Shown: piece by piece, positions 26,470 through 37,366 of the stretch
How positions within the stretch are numbered: the first letter of the stretch is position 1
Layout of the letters: each line of letters begins with the position of its first letter
NCBI RefSeq assembly: GCF_014041935.1
Contig: NZ_CP059491.1
Span: 4,898,001-4,962,000, forward strand
Origin: Gordonia jinghuaiqii
GTDB taxonomy: Bacteria > Actinomycetota > Actinomycetes > Mycobacteriales > Mycobacteriaceae
Direction: 5' to 3'
DNA: 64,000 bases
The notes under the pieces: model-generated
The model's database searches: none
What the model saw: only the letters and a program-made list of their open reading frames with translations
Told to the model about the DNA's origin: nothing
Position numbers and translations under genes: made by a program

Positions 26470-26643
26470 ATGAATCAACCGGTCCCGCCGCCCCCACCAC
26501 CGCCGGATCCGATGCCGGCTCCCGCGCCGATCCCCGAACCGCCACCGGAGCCGCCGATCCCGGTGCCCACGCCGCCACCCGCGCCCGACCCACAACCCGG
26601 GCCTGCCGACCCGGACCCACCGCCGCGGCCGGTGGTGATCTGA
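26470..26643 (+). CDS. 57-residue proline-rich peptide
   Basis: Begins MNQPVPPPPPPPDPMPAPA and continues almost entirely as Pro, Glu, Asp and Ala, ending RPVVI. About half of all residues are proline. GGAG precedes the ATG at 26470, and a TAGCGT -10 candidate lies near 26416. There is no signal peptide or membrane helix. The frame ends 1 bp before the convergent neighbour's stop. A real but unstructured small protein is plausible; a GC-rich chance frame cannot be ruled out. Confidence 0.45.
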   Translation: MNQPVPPPPPPPDPMPAPAPIPEPPPEPPIPVPTPPPAPDPQPGPADPDPPPRPVVI

Positions 26644-26644
26644 C

Positions 26645-27121
26645 TCAGCCCCGAGACAGGGCGCGCGTCACCCGATCCAGATCGGCGATCTGCTCGTCCT
26701 TGGGTGCTTCCCACAGCTTCTTGGGCAGCTTCTCGAGGTCCTTGACGGCCGATTCGGCGTGGTCGAGCACCTCGGCCGCCTCGTCCGCCCCGCGGTCGAC
26801 CGACGCGATGAGCCGATCGTCGAGTTCGAAGACGGCATCGTCGAGTCGGTTACGCGCGGCCACGAGTTCTTCGTCGAGCGGAATCGCCGGATTCGCATGC
26901 ACGTCGGCAATCGCATATCGAATACGACGATGCAACAACGCTTCTCGCGAGTTGTCGGTCGTCCAGCTCTCCGGTGCGCGACCTGGCCGGCCGGGGATGA
27001 GGTCGGTGGATCGCGCGAAGGTGCGCACCCGTTTGTCCGAGTCGTAGGCGAACCAGGCTGCACCGCCGAGGACGAACAGGGCGACCACCACGGTGGCCAC
27101 GATGATGATGACCGCAATCAT
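26645..27121 (-). CDS. single-pass membrane hypothetical protein
   Basis: 158 residues. An N-terminal membrane helix (MIAVIIIVATVVVALFVLGG) is followed by a cytoplasmic, charged helical domain with DERL-like acidic stretches and the end region LEKLPKKLWEAPKDEQIADL. No family name is recognised; similar proteins occur in other actinobacteria. It lies 14 bp upstream of the stop-proximal end of the acyl-CoA dehydrogenase gene on the same strand, so it may be the last gene of that operon. Confidence 0.65.
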   Translation of the reverse strand: MIAVIIIVATVVVALFVLGGAAWFAYDSDKRVRTFARSTDLIPGRPGRAPESWTTDNSREALLHRRIRYAIADVHANPAIPLDEELVAARNRLDDAVFELDDRLIASVDRGADEAAEVLDHAESAVKDLEKLPKKLWEAPKDEQIADLDRVTRALSRG

Positions 27122-27134
27122 GGGGCCAGCCTAC

Positions 27135-28406
27135 TCAGGTGGTGCGCACTCCCTTGGGCGCCTTGCCCGACATGAAACCGAACAGGTATCCGGCGACGCG
27201 CCTCATCTGGATCTCGTCGGCGCCCTCGGTGATGCGGTAGCGACGGTGGTGACGGTAGATGTGTTCGAACGGCTCGTGCCGCGAATAGCCCCGACCGCCG
27301 AAGACCTGCATGGCCTGATCGGCGGCATCGCAACACAACCGGTTGGCCTGATAGTTGCACATCGACACCTCCGCCGACGCCGCGAACGGGCCGTAGGTGT
27401 CCATCTTCCAGGCGGTTTCGCGGATCAGCGCCCGAATCATCGCGCAGCGGGTGTGCAGATCGACCAGCGGGAACTGGATCGCCTGGTTGGTGGAGAGTTT
27501 CTTGCCGAACGGCGCGCGCTCGTTGGCGTACTCGACGGCCCGGTCCACGCAGTACTGCGCGGCACCGAGGCTCGACGCCGCCTGCCGGATGCGGTTCTCG
27601 TTGAAGAAGTGTTGCACCACCTGCAGGCCGGCGCCCTCGGCGCCGAACACCGCGGAGTCGGGCACCCGCACATCGCGCAGGCTGACGTGCGCGTGATCGG
27701 TGGGCATGTTGAACGTCCACAGGTACTCCTCGACGGCGAACCCCGGGTCCTGCGGGTCCACGAGGAAGGCTGTGATCCCCCGCGCGTCGCCGGGTTCGCC
27801 GCTGGTCCGAGCGAACACGATGTCCCGATGCGCGGCATGGATGCCGGTGTTCCAGGTCTTCTCGCCATTGATGATCCAGTCGTCGCCGTCGCGTACGGCA
27901 GTCGTCTCCATCCAGGTCGCGTCGGAACCGTGGTCGGGTTCGGTGATGCCGAACGCGAAGAACTTGGTTCCGGCGGCGAGACCCTCGACCCACTCCTCTT
28001 TCTGCTCGGGAGTTCCGTACTCCAGCATCAGCAACAGTCCGATGTTGTTGCCGACGATGGCGTGTTCGTTCTGTAGATCGCAGTGCAGCCCGAGCCCTTT
28101 CGACGCCAGGTGCTCGCGGATGATCGCCATGGCCAGGTTCGATCCGTCGCGTCCACCGAACTCCGCGGGGAACGGGTAGCGGAAATGACCCGCCGCGTCG
28201 GCTCGACGACGCGCCTCGCCCAGCAGCGCCTCCCACTCCTTGTTCGGGAGACCTCCCCGCTCCCAATCGGTTCGGGCGTCCTCGCGCCGATGGTCGAAGA
28301 ATCGGATGTTGTCGTCGGCCTGCTCGAGCGGAACGATTTCCGCCTCGATGAAGGCGTCGAGTTCGGCCAGGTAGTCGCTCAGCGACTCGGGCAGTGCGAA
28401 GTCCAC
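27135..28406 (-). CDS. acyl-CoA dehydrogenase (ACAD10/11-LvaC-like context)
   Basis: 423 residues. FAD and substrate segments are visible: FAFGITEPDHGSDATWMET, WIINGEKTWNTG, QVFGGRGYSRHEPFEHIYR and the active-site region RITEGADEIQMRRVAG. It should desaturate or otherwise process an acyl-CoA. GTG 28406 is preceded by AAGGA. It lies 40 bp downstream of a phosphotransferase-DUF6285 fusion. That pairing is known from ACAD10/11 and from the Pseudomonas levulinate pathway, where a kinase phosphorylates a 4-hydroxyacyl-CoA and a dehydrogenase-fold enzyme eliminates the phosphate. The same role is inferred here. Confidence 0.9.
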   Translation of the reverse strand: MDFALPESLSDYLAELDAFIEAEIVPLEQADDNIRFFDHRREDARTDWERGGLPNKEWEALLGEARRRADAAGHFRYPFPAEFGGRDGSNLAMAIIREHLASKGLGLHCDLQNEHAIVGNNIGLLLMLEYGTPEQKEEWVEGLAAGTKFFAFGITEPDHGSDATWMETTAVRDGDDWIINGEKTWNTGIHAAHRDIVFARTSGEPGDARGITAFLVDPQDPGFAVEEYLWTFNMPTDHAHVSLRDVRVPDSAVFGAEGAGLQVVQHFFNENRIRQAASSLGAAQYCVDRAVEYANERAPFGKKLSTNQAIQFPLVDLHTRCAMIRALIRETAWKMDTYGPFAASAEVSMCNYQANRLCCDAADQAMQVFGGRGYSRHEPFEHIYRHHRRYRITEGADEIQMRRVAGYLFGFMSGKAPKGVRTT

Positions 28407-28446
28407 GATCAGTCCTTCTCTTCGGGGGTGCTCGACCTTGCGGCGG

Positions 28447-29844
28447 TCACGGGTGTGGGACCGCGAAGTACTTCGGGTTGGCCACCAGCAGCCGGGCCCG
28501 CACATCGGCAATGATGGCCGCACGCACTTTCTCGTCCGTGCCGTCGAGTTCGCCGGACCGCAATGCGTCGCAGAGTGCGCGCTGATCGGCGACTCCGAGG
28601 GCGTGCAGTCGTTCCGCACTCTCCGCGGCCTGCTCGGCACCGACCAGCGCCTGGCGTCGCACGACGTCGACGACGTTGCCGGCCACCCTGGTGTGGAAGC
28701 GCACCTGTGGAGACAACTCGGCCTGCAGTGCGTCGGAGCGGAGGAACTCGGTCAGCGCCTGAAGGAGTTCGACCGATGTCGGCGAGCCGTGCGGGTCCTC
28801 GGCTTCCGGCGGCGGCACGGTGTCCAGCGGGTCGTCGACAACCTGGGGCGTCACGAGTTCGAGGTCGAGCAGTGCGTCGAATTCCTGTTCGGCACTTCGC
28901 CGCCCGATGGCGGCGAGCTCGACCGAGCGTTCGACACCGTCGAGGTGCCGGGCTGCCTGGACCGCACAGATGAGCCCCCATTTGACCGTGGCGTACAACT
29001 CCCACCAGCGCAGCGCCTGCTCGGTGGGTCGCCATCCCGCGACCCGGGCATAAGCGTCGAGCAGCGTGGCGCGATCCCCCATCCCCGCCACCGGCGTCGA
29101 GCCGCCGAACCGCCAGGCCTTCGCGCACAGCCAACCGAGGTCTTCGACGGGATCCCCGAGGTGAACGAGTTCCCAATCCAGCACTGCGGCAACACCGTCG
29201 GCGTCGACGAGGAGATTCCCCAGACGAAAGTCGCCGTGTACCACGCATTGCCGTGGGGACGGCGCGGGCGCATTCTGGGTGAGCCATTGCGTGGCGAGCA
29301 CCAAACCGGCGGGCATGGCGTCGAATTCACGAGGGAACAACTCGCGGAGGCCGTCGATCGGGTCGGCGATCTCGGCGAGGCCAGGCGTCTGTGCGGGGTC
29401 GATCTGGTGGATGCGCGCCAGGATCTCCCCGCACTGTTCGACGAATTTCGCGCGGGCGCCCGCATACGCATCGTCACGGAGGATTCGTCGCGGGATCGAC
29501 TCGCCGCCGATGAAACTCATCGCCAGATACGGGAAGCCCAGAACGTTGTCGTCGTCGTCGAGGCCGGCGTCGAGGATCTTCGGCACGGGCACACCGGCAT
29601 TCGCGGCCGCACGCAGAACCTGGGCCTCCGCCCCCAGCCCGCCGTCGTCGGCGGCGGCCGGAACCGCACGGATGATGATCGGCTCGGTCGCTCCGGCCTC
29701 GTCGACGAGGGTGGCCGCGTACGTCGCGCGACTCGCCCCCGCGGGGAGGAGTCGGGCGGAATCGGCCGACACCGCGACGCCCCGCGTCGCGGTGAGTCGA
29801 GTCGCCATCCGCGCGGCCACATCCCCGGCCTCAGGTACTCCCAC
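28447..29844 (-). CDS. phosphotransferase (APH fold) fused to DUF6285 domain
   Basis: 465 residues, longer than a normal APH-fold kinase. Residues about 1-335 form the kinase: Brenner loop VVHGDFRLGNLLVD and metal site VLDWELVHLGDPVEDLGWL. Residues about 345-465 match DUF6285, with LLQALTEFLRSD, RFHTRVAGNVVDVVRRQ and the C-terminal NPKYF. In Pseudomonas the analogous parts are, to my knowledge, separate proteins (LvaA and LvaB) acting on 4-hydroxyacyl-CoA. The fusion and the downstream acyl-CoA dehydrogenase support a hydroxyacyl-CoA kinase. Aminoglycoside resistance is unlikely. Confidence 0.85.
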   Translation of the reverse strand: MGVPEAGDVAARMATRLTATRGVAVSADSARLLPAGASRATYAATLVDEAGATEPIIIRAVPAAADDGGLGAEAQVLRAAANAGVPVPKILDAGLDDDDNVLGFPYLAMSFIGGESIPRRILRDDAYAGARAKFVEQCGEILARIHQIDPAQTPGLAEIADPIDGLRELFPREFDAMPAGLVLATQWLTQNAPAPSPRQCVVHGDFRLGNLLVDADGVAAVLDWELVHLGDPVEDLGWLCAKAWRFGGSTPVAGMGDRATLLDAYARVAGWRPTEQALRWWELYATVKWGLICAVQAARHLDGVERSVELAAIGRRSAEQEFDALLDLELVTPQVVDDPLDTVPPPEAEDPHGSPTSVELLQALTEFLRSDALQAELSPQVRFHTRVAGNVVDVVRRQALVGAEQAAESAERLHALGVADQRALCDALRSGELDGTDEKVRAAIIADVRARLLVANPKYFAVPHP

Positions 29845-29935
29845 GCAGAAACCATCCCTTCGCGTTCCATCACGTCACGGGTGTAACCGCCGACACAGCG
29901 AAGCTAGCACGCAGGGTGAATCCAACCTCAGAAAA

Positions 29936-30304
29936 TCACGTCCCGGGTGGCTGGAACTCCGGCTGGTCGATGATGCGTACCCATGAGCCGTCGGGGCGGC
30001 GACTCACGACCTGCGCCCGTGCGCCCGCTCCGTCGCGGGGCGGCGTCGCGGTGAGGGCGAGGTCCTCTCCGAACATGAGTGTCGGCAGCGGCGGCTCCGG
30101 CAGAAACGTGGGCCGGTGTTCCAGGACCGATGCCCACAGGTCACGGATCGCCTCACGGCCGCGAGTCACCTGCCCCGGCGGGTAGGCCAACACGGCGTCC
30201 TCGTGATAGAGCGACGCCACCGCCTCGGCGTCGGCGGCGTTCGAGAACTCGACGAAGAGCCTGGTCAGGTCTTCAGGTGCGCGGGCGGTCTCATAGTCGG
30301 GCAT
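29936..30304 (-). CDS. SnoaL/NTF2-like protein
   Basis: 122 residues. The segment VEFSNAADAEAVASLYHEDA followed by VTRGREAIRDLW is the classic opening of SnoaL-like NTF2-fold proteins, which act as small isomerases, cyclases or stress proteins. ATG 30304 follows a GGGGAC stretch. It is transcribed divergently from a LysR regulator 100 bp away, the usual layout for a LysR target, and lies upstream of the kinase/dehydrogenase pair on the same strand. Confidence 0.82.
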   Translation of the reverse strand: MPDYETARAPEDLTRLFVEFSNAADAEAVASLYHEDAVLAYPPGQVTRGREAIRDLWASVLEHRPTFLPEPPLPTLMFGEDLALTATPPRDGAGARAQVVSRRPDGSWVRIIDQPEFQPPGT

Positions 30305-30404
30305 GGCGTGTCCCCTTCTCGATTCGACGTGACGCCCTCCAACCTGCGCCGCCCTACGGAATAAGTCCAACTAATGGAATTGATGCCTAGTATCGTCCAC
30401 AGTT

Positions 30405-31301
30405 ATGGAGCTTCGTCAGTTGGAGTATTTCGTCGCGGTGGCCGACGAGGGAGGTTTCACGCCGGCCGCCGGCCGCGTGCACACCACGCAACCGAACATC
30501 AGCGCGCAGATCCGAGGGCTCGAACGTGAACTCGGGTCGGCACTGTTCGACCGCTCCGGTCGCTCGGTACGCCTCACCGTGGCCGGCCGCGCCGCACTTC
30601 CGGCGGCGCGTGACGCCCTCGCAGCGGCCGATTCGGTCGCCCGGGCGGTCGCCGATGTCGATGGTCTGCTGCGCGGAAGCCTGTCGGTCGGGATGGTGGA
30701 AGGCTGCACCGTCGCCCCGCTGTTCGCTGCGTTGGGCGACTTCCGGTCGGCCCACCCGCAGATCGAGCTGAGCCTGCGCGAGTCGCCCTCGTCCAGCCTG
30801 ATCTCCATGGTCTCCGACGGCGCGCTCGACATCGCCCTGGCCGGCTACGGCGACGACCTGCCGCGCAATATCGATTCTCTGACCGTCATCGCCGAACGGG
30901 TTGTCGCCGTCATGCCCGGCGACACCGCGACCTCGATCGACCCCATCACGCTCGAATCGCTGCGGCACCGCTCACTGATCTGCCTCCCGGCCGGCGCCGG
31001 CATCCGCGCCGTCTTCGACGCCGCAGCCCGCACACTGGGCACGCCCGTCCGGCCGGCGATCGAGGCGTCCTCCCCCGACGCGATCATCGAATTGGTGTGC
31101 AGCGGGCTGGGACTGGGAATTCTCAGTGAGTCGATCGCGGAGGCGGACGAACGTGTCATCGGCCTACCGATACGCGGCGTCGACGACCTGGCACGCCTGG
31201 GCTTTGTCTGGCGGTCCGAACCATCTGCCGCGACAGCACGTTTCGTCGTGAATGCTCGTGCGACGTTCGGTCTGGCCGACAACGCTGGACCCACCCCCTG
31301 A
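30405..31301 (+). CDS. LysR-family transcriptional regulator
   Basis: 298 residues. The N-terminal winged helix MELRQLEYFVAVADEGGFT through TTQPNISAQIRGLERELG and LFDRSGRSVRLT is canonical; the C-terminal half is the periplasmic-binding-like effector domain. It starts at ATG 30405, with TAGTAT about 11 bases upstream as probable -10. Divergence from the SnoaL gene makes that gene, and possibly the kinase/acyl-CoA dehydrogenase pair behind it, the likely target; the effector is unknown. Confidence 0.93.
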   Translation: MELRQLEYFVAVADEGGFTPAAGRVHTTQPNISAQIRGLERELGSALFDRSGRSVRLTVAGRAALPAARDALAAADSVARAVADVDGLLRGSLSVGMVEGCTVAPLFAALGDFRSAHPQIELSLRESPSSSLISMVSDGALDIALAGYGDDLPRNIDSLTVIAERVVAVMPGDTATSIDPITLESLRHRSLICLPAGAGIRAVFDAAARTLGTPVRPAIEASSPDAIIELVCSGLGLGILSESIAEADERVIGLPIRGVDDLARLGFVWRSEPSAATARFVVNARATFGLADNAGPTP

Positions 31302-31348
31302 GCCGGGACGAGCGCAGCGAGGCGCCGCGGACGTCGCAACGACGACGA

Positions 31349-31396
31349 TTCAGAATGGCGGCGGTTCAGAATGGGGGCGGTTCAGAATGGCGGCCG
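31349..31396. repeat. 16-bp tandem repeat, three units, at the end of the HNH gene
   Basis: TTCAGAATGGCGGCGG recurs at 31349, 31365 and 31381 with one or two substitutions. The stop codon of the HNH gene lies in the middle unit. The unit length is not a multiple of three, so a copy gain or loss would change the protein's C-terminus. Confidence 0.9.
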
Positions 31397-33126
31397 TCGG
31401 CCGGTCCGGATTGCGCCGCCTCGGCACTGCCTTTCTGCCCGGCGGCCTGCTGGGCGGATTCGCGGCGTTCCTTGTTGCGGGCACGCTCGGCCCGCCGCCG
31501 TGCGTGTTTCGCGGCGGTGCGGTCGGTGGTGGGACGGGGTGTGCGGTCCGGCCCGATCACGCGCGGCGATGGTGGGGCTTGGGATGCTTGTTCGAAGCGG
31601 ATACGTCGCAGGTTGAGAAACAGATCTTCGAGGGTTTCCGCCTCGCCGGGGATGGTGAACCCCTCACGGGTCACGTACTCGGTGACCAGGCGGCCGTCGG
31701 CGTCGCGGTACTGCACATCCACCCAGTCGCCATGAGTTTTGAACAGATGCCCGGCCCGGCATTTCGCGTTGAGGTTCTCACTCGACGTCTTCCCGCCCTG
31801 GCGGGGAAAGACACGATCGTATTCGACGACATGATCCACATCAGCGTCGAACGCCGACCGCGTGCAACCCGGTTCGGTGCAATAGCCATCCCGCACACGC
31901 ACAAAATCGACACACGACGCGGTCGGCCGATACGGATCGCCGGGCTGAGAACCCGGATACACCACCACAACACCATCCCGAGCCGTGTCCGGTGCCGGTT
32001 CCGGTTCCGGTTCCGGTTCCGGTGCATACGACTTCGGCTGCGGCCCGGCGAGATGGCTGGTTCTCGAGATGCCGCCGGCGTCGGTGTCGTCGGTCGTGCG
32101 GTCGGCGGCGACGATGCTTGTCGGTGGTGTCCGCACCGGGGTGACCGATCTGATGACCGCGTCTTTGCGGGCGGCGAGGTCACGGACGTGCTCGTCGCAG
32201 ATGACACCGTGACCATCCACCCAGCCCGGTCCGGAGGCCCCGGCCAGCGTGGCCGCGTCGGTGACGACGTGGATGACAACCTCGGTACCCACCGAGGCGG
32301 TGGCGGGGTCGGGGATGGTGGCGGTGCAGTCATCCTGACCGCACAGGCACTCGAATCCGGTGCCGGTCAGCAGGGCGAACATGGCATCGGAGCTACGTTG
32401 GCTGCGGGTGCGACCATCGTCGGCACATACCGCATCGGCCAACGCGCGGACGGCTGTGGCGGCGATGCGGATGTTCTCCGCAGCCATCACCCCGGTGATC
32501 TCACCGGTCCCGTCGGCCAGGGTGCGAGTCCACACGCCACGTTTGTCCAGTGCCTCGCGGCGGCGTTCGCGTACCGCGTCGACATCGCAGCCGAGCACCA
32601 GGCGATCGACCATATCCCGCAGACCGGCCGTCGACCACGACCCGGCCCGGTTACGGAGCAGGCCGGCGATCGATTCGTCGAGGACCTCGATGATCGGCCG
32701 GCTCTCGGGATCCTCGGGGTCCAACCGGTCGCCATCACCCACCAGGTTGGTGCGAGCGATGATGTCCTGCACCTGCTTGCGGGAGGTGATCCCCTCACGC
32801 AACGTGGCCAACACCTGCGGTAGCCGGTCGCGCAGGCACAGCGCTTCGTTGACGAGTAGCTCTGCCTGGTAGCGGGTGATCGCGGCTTCCCGGCCGACAC
32901 GGGCCACCACATCGGCGAAACCATCAGTGATGTAGCTGTTGCCGGCGGGGGTGAACAGACGGTCACACAGGACGAGGATCGTGTCGTAACGACACCAGGC
33001 CAGATAGGATTCCCCAGCCCGGATCGCACCCAGGGCGGCCATGTGGGTTGCGGTGTCGAACTGGGCCGACCGGGCACGATCGACCCCGACGATGAACTCG
33101 CCGGGTAGATCGGTCCATGCCGTCAC
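31366..33126 (-). CDS. DUF222 / 13E12-repeat HNH endonuclease family protein
   Basis: 586 residues if GTG 33126 is used; the frame stays open further upstream and the true start is uncertain. The N-terminal half is the helical DUF222 domain (RYQAELLVNEALCLRDRLPQ and related). A Pro/Glu repeat linker (EPEPEPEPEPAP) follows. The C-terminal HNH nuclease motif is CTEPGCTRSAFDADVDHVVEY with later Asn and His (ENLNAKCRAGHLFKTHGDW). These genes are multicopy in mycobacteria and relatives and are thought to be mobile or selfish, with unknown targets. The basic tail is rich in Arg/Ala. Confidence 0.88.
   Translation of the reverse strand: MTAWTDLPGEFIVGVDRARSAQFDTATHMAALGAIRAGESYLAWCRYDTILVLCDRLFTPAGNSYITDGFADVVARVGREAAITRYQAELLVNEALCLRDRLPQVLATLREGITSRKQVQDIIARTNLVGDGDRLDPEDPESRPIIEVLDESIAGLLRNRAGSWSTAGLRDMVDRLVLGCDVDAVRERRREALDKRGVWTRTLADGTGEITGVMAAENIRIAATAVRALADAVCADDGRTRSQRSSDAMFALLTGTGFECLCGQDDCTATIPDPATASVGTEVVIHVVTDAATLAGASGPGWVDGHGVICDEHVRDLAARKDAVIRSVTPVRTPPTSIVAADRTTDDTDAGGISRTSHLAGPQPKSYAPEPEPEPEPAPDTARDGVVVVYPGSQPGDPYRPTASCVDFVRVRDGYCTEPGCTRSAFDADVDHVVEYDRVFPRQGGKTSSENLNAKCRAGHLFKTHGDWVDVQYRDADGRLVTEYVTREGFTIPGEAETLEDLFLNLRRIRFEQASQAPPSPRVIGPDRTPRPTTDRTAAKHARRRAERARNKERRESAQQAAGQKGSAEAAQSGPADGRHSEPPPF
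31995..32024. repeat. 6-bp microsatellite encoding Glu-Pro repeats
   Basis: CCGGTT is repeated four times exactly (31995-32018) and once as CCGGTG. On the minus strand it encodes the alternating Glu-Pro linker between the DUF222 and HNH domains. Confidence 0.85.
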
Positions 33127-33466
33127 GGTGACTCCGAAAGTGCTGTGGCACCGCCTGGTTGGCGGTCCCGACTGGGTATTCACCCAATGTAGACCCGACC
33201 ACCGACAACTCTGATCGGCCATCCACAGCGAGTAGGTGTGTGCAGCAACATCTTTGCCCGGAAGATCTTCGGACTGACAGGCGACTGACGATCCGTATGA
33301 TGTTGTGCTCGGAAACCGGGCACAACCGCATACGGATCGGGTGTGCCGGTCACCAGGGGCCTCGATCGCGGTCCTCGGCTGGCGCCTCGTCCCTACTCGG
33401 CCGACAGTGGATCGCGGCCAGCAAGTGGATCGCGGCCGGCAGTGAACCGTGGCTGGCGCCTCGCCG
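33127..33466. other. intergenic region with strong inverted repeat
   Basis: A 340-bp gap upstream of the HNH gene. It contains a long hairpin (33289-33339), the palindrome GAAGATCTTC (33261-33270) and a direct duplication of AGTGGATCGCGGCC around 33402-33432. No additional gene is supported. Confidence 0.55.
33289..33339 (-). terminator. 51-bp hairpin, probable terminator of the 34663-33467 genes
   Basis: Outer arms CGATCCGTATG and CATACGGATCG are perfectly complementary (11 bp). Inner arms GTTGTGCTCGG and CCGGGCACAAC pair with one mismatch around an AAA loop; a two-base internal loop separates them. It lies about 130 bp past the stop of the membrane protein gene and upstream of the HNH gene, so it could insulate the two. 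Confidence 0.55.
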
Positions 33467-35983
<2,517 letters not shown>

Positions 35984-36015
35984 GAAACTCTCAGCCGAAC
36001 CGGTGTGGGCGACGA

Positions 36016-37107
36016 TCAGTCGACGCTCGCCAGGAATTCTGAGATCCGCGGCCACGTCTGCTCGACGGCCGCCGAGCCGGCGATCAACCCGAGGTGGCTT
36101 GTCTCGACGGTGCCGAACTCCACACGCGGCGACCCGGTGAGCAGTTCGACGCCGTGACGGGCCGCGGCCCAGCTGACGATGGCGTCGCGGTGGCTGCCGA
36201 AGAGCTGGACCGGGACCGCGACCTTCGACAGGTCGACGGTCGCGCCGTCGAAGTTCAGCACGCCCCGGGCGAGCTCGCCGCGCATGATGAAGTTCTCCCA
36301 CATCTGCTCGGACACCTTGCCGGGGTAACCCGGCATGGTCTCCTGGAACCGGTCGATGGCCTTCATCCGGAGCAGGGCGTCGGTGTTGTCGGCGTTGCGC
36401 AGGATGTAGCCGGGCTTCTTGAGTTCGCGCTGCCACGCCGTGCCCCGGTAGGCGGCGCGGACAAGCGGCGCGGGGATTCCGCCCAGGGCCTTCAGAGCGA
36501 GCGCGACCGGCGTGGCGCCGATCGGCCGCATCAGCGATTTGACCAGCGGATACGGCGGCACCCGATCGTAGTCGAGCGGAGTCCCGACTGCGATCAGCGA
36601 CCGCACCGGCAGGCCGGGATTCGCCGCCAGCGTGAGCAGGCCGATGGTGCCGCCGATACTCCACGCCAGCAGATCGAGCCCCGCGTCGGGCTCACCCGCC
36701 TGGCCCGTCCCGTAGAAGTCCTTCTCGACCGCCGCGATGGCGCCGGGGACGATGTCGTCGAAGAAGTCCGGGAAACCCAGATGACGGTCGGCGCGGGTCA
36801 TCTCCCCGAAGTCCACCACATAGGGCACCCGCCCGGTCGAGAGCAGGAATTCGACGACCGACAACCCCGACGCCAGGTCGTAGCAACTCGTCGACACCGC
36901 GAGCGGCGGGATCAACAGCACCGGGCGACGGCCGGTGTCGAGGGCCGCCGTCACCTGCTCGTCGGTGCCGTACCTGCGCAGCTGCCGGTGTGGCGCATCG
37001 ACGACGACGGTATGCGGCGTCTCGTGAGGCTCACCGATCTCGCCACCGCGGGCCAGATGAATCAGCGTTGCCACACCGCCCAAGCCACCCACTTCTGTCT
37101 CCCCCAA
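36016..37107 (-). CDS. alpha/beta hydrolase, PhaC-like
   Basis: 363 residues. The order VLLIPPLAVSTSCYDL, nucleophile region DLLAWSIGGTIGLL, Asp in SHRDAIVSW and His in TSHLGLIAG follows the class III/PhaC poly-hydroxyalkanoate synthase layout. The nucleophile is Ser in place of the Cys used for polymer synthesis, so a hydrolase or acyltransferase is more likely than a polymerase. The best start is uncertain (TTG 37107 or GTG 37092). It converges on the phosphotransferase gene with a 32-bp gap. Confidence 0.8.
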   Translation of the reverse strand: MGETEVGGLGGVATLIHLARGGEIGEPHETPHTVVVDAPHRQLRRYGTDEQVTAALDTGRRPVLLIPPLAVSTSCYDLASGLSVVEFLLSTGRVPYVVDFGEMTRADRHLGFPDFFDDIVPGAIAAVEKDFYGTGQAGEPDAGLDLLAWSIGGTIGLLTLAANPGLPVRSLIAVGTPLDYDRVPPYPLVKSLMRPIGATPVALALKALGGIPAPLVRAAYRGTAWQRELKKPGYILRNADNTDALLRMKAIDRFQETMPGYPGKVSEQMWENFIMRGELARGVLNFDGATVDLSKVAVPVQLFGSHRDAIVSWAAARHGVELLTGSPRVEFGTVETSHLGLIAGSAAVEQTWPRISEFLASVD

Positions 37108-37366
37108 GTCCTGTCGCCCTCACGCCACGCCGGCGGCCGCGCTCGACACCGCAGGCCATTCAACACTGGCCGCACCGACCGAGGCTGGTCGGGGTTGTGC
37201 GCCCGGCGTACGGTCTATTGACAGGCGCATCACATCAACGCAGCGCCTGCGATCAAGACGCGGTCGGCGGCACATCGATCCGCACCGCGTCACGCCCCAC
37301 GTGAAACCGCAGGTCATCCCCTGGGAGCCGGGACCGTCCGCGGTGTGCACGAGGAGGAGACAAGTC

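Noticed and set aside
28447-29844. Aminoglycoside resistance kinase
   Set aside because: The APH fold alone suggests it, but the DUF6285 fusion and the acyl-CoA dehydrogenase neighbour point to a metabolic kinase; no resistance-type motif stands out.
36016-37107. Polyhydroxyalkanoate synthase
   Set aside because: The polymerase needs Cys as nucleophile and this protein has Ser (AWSIGG); no phaA, phaB or phasin gene is near.
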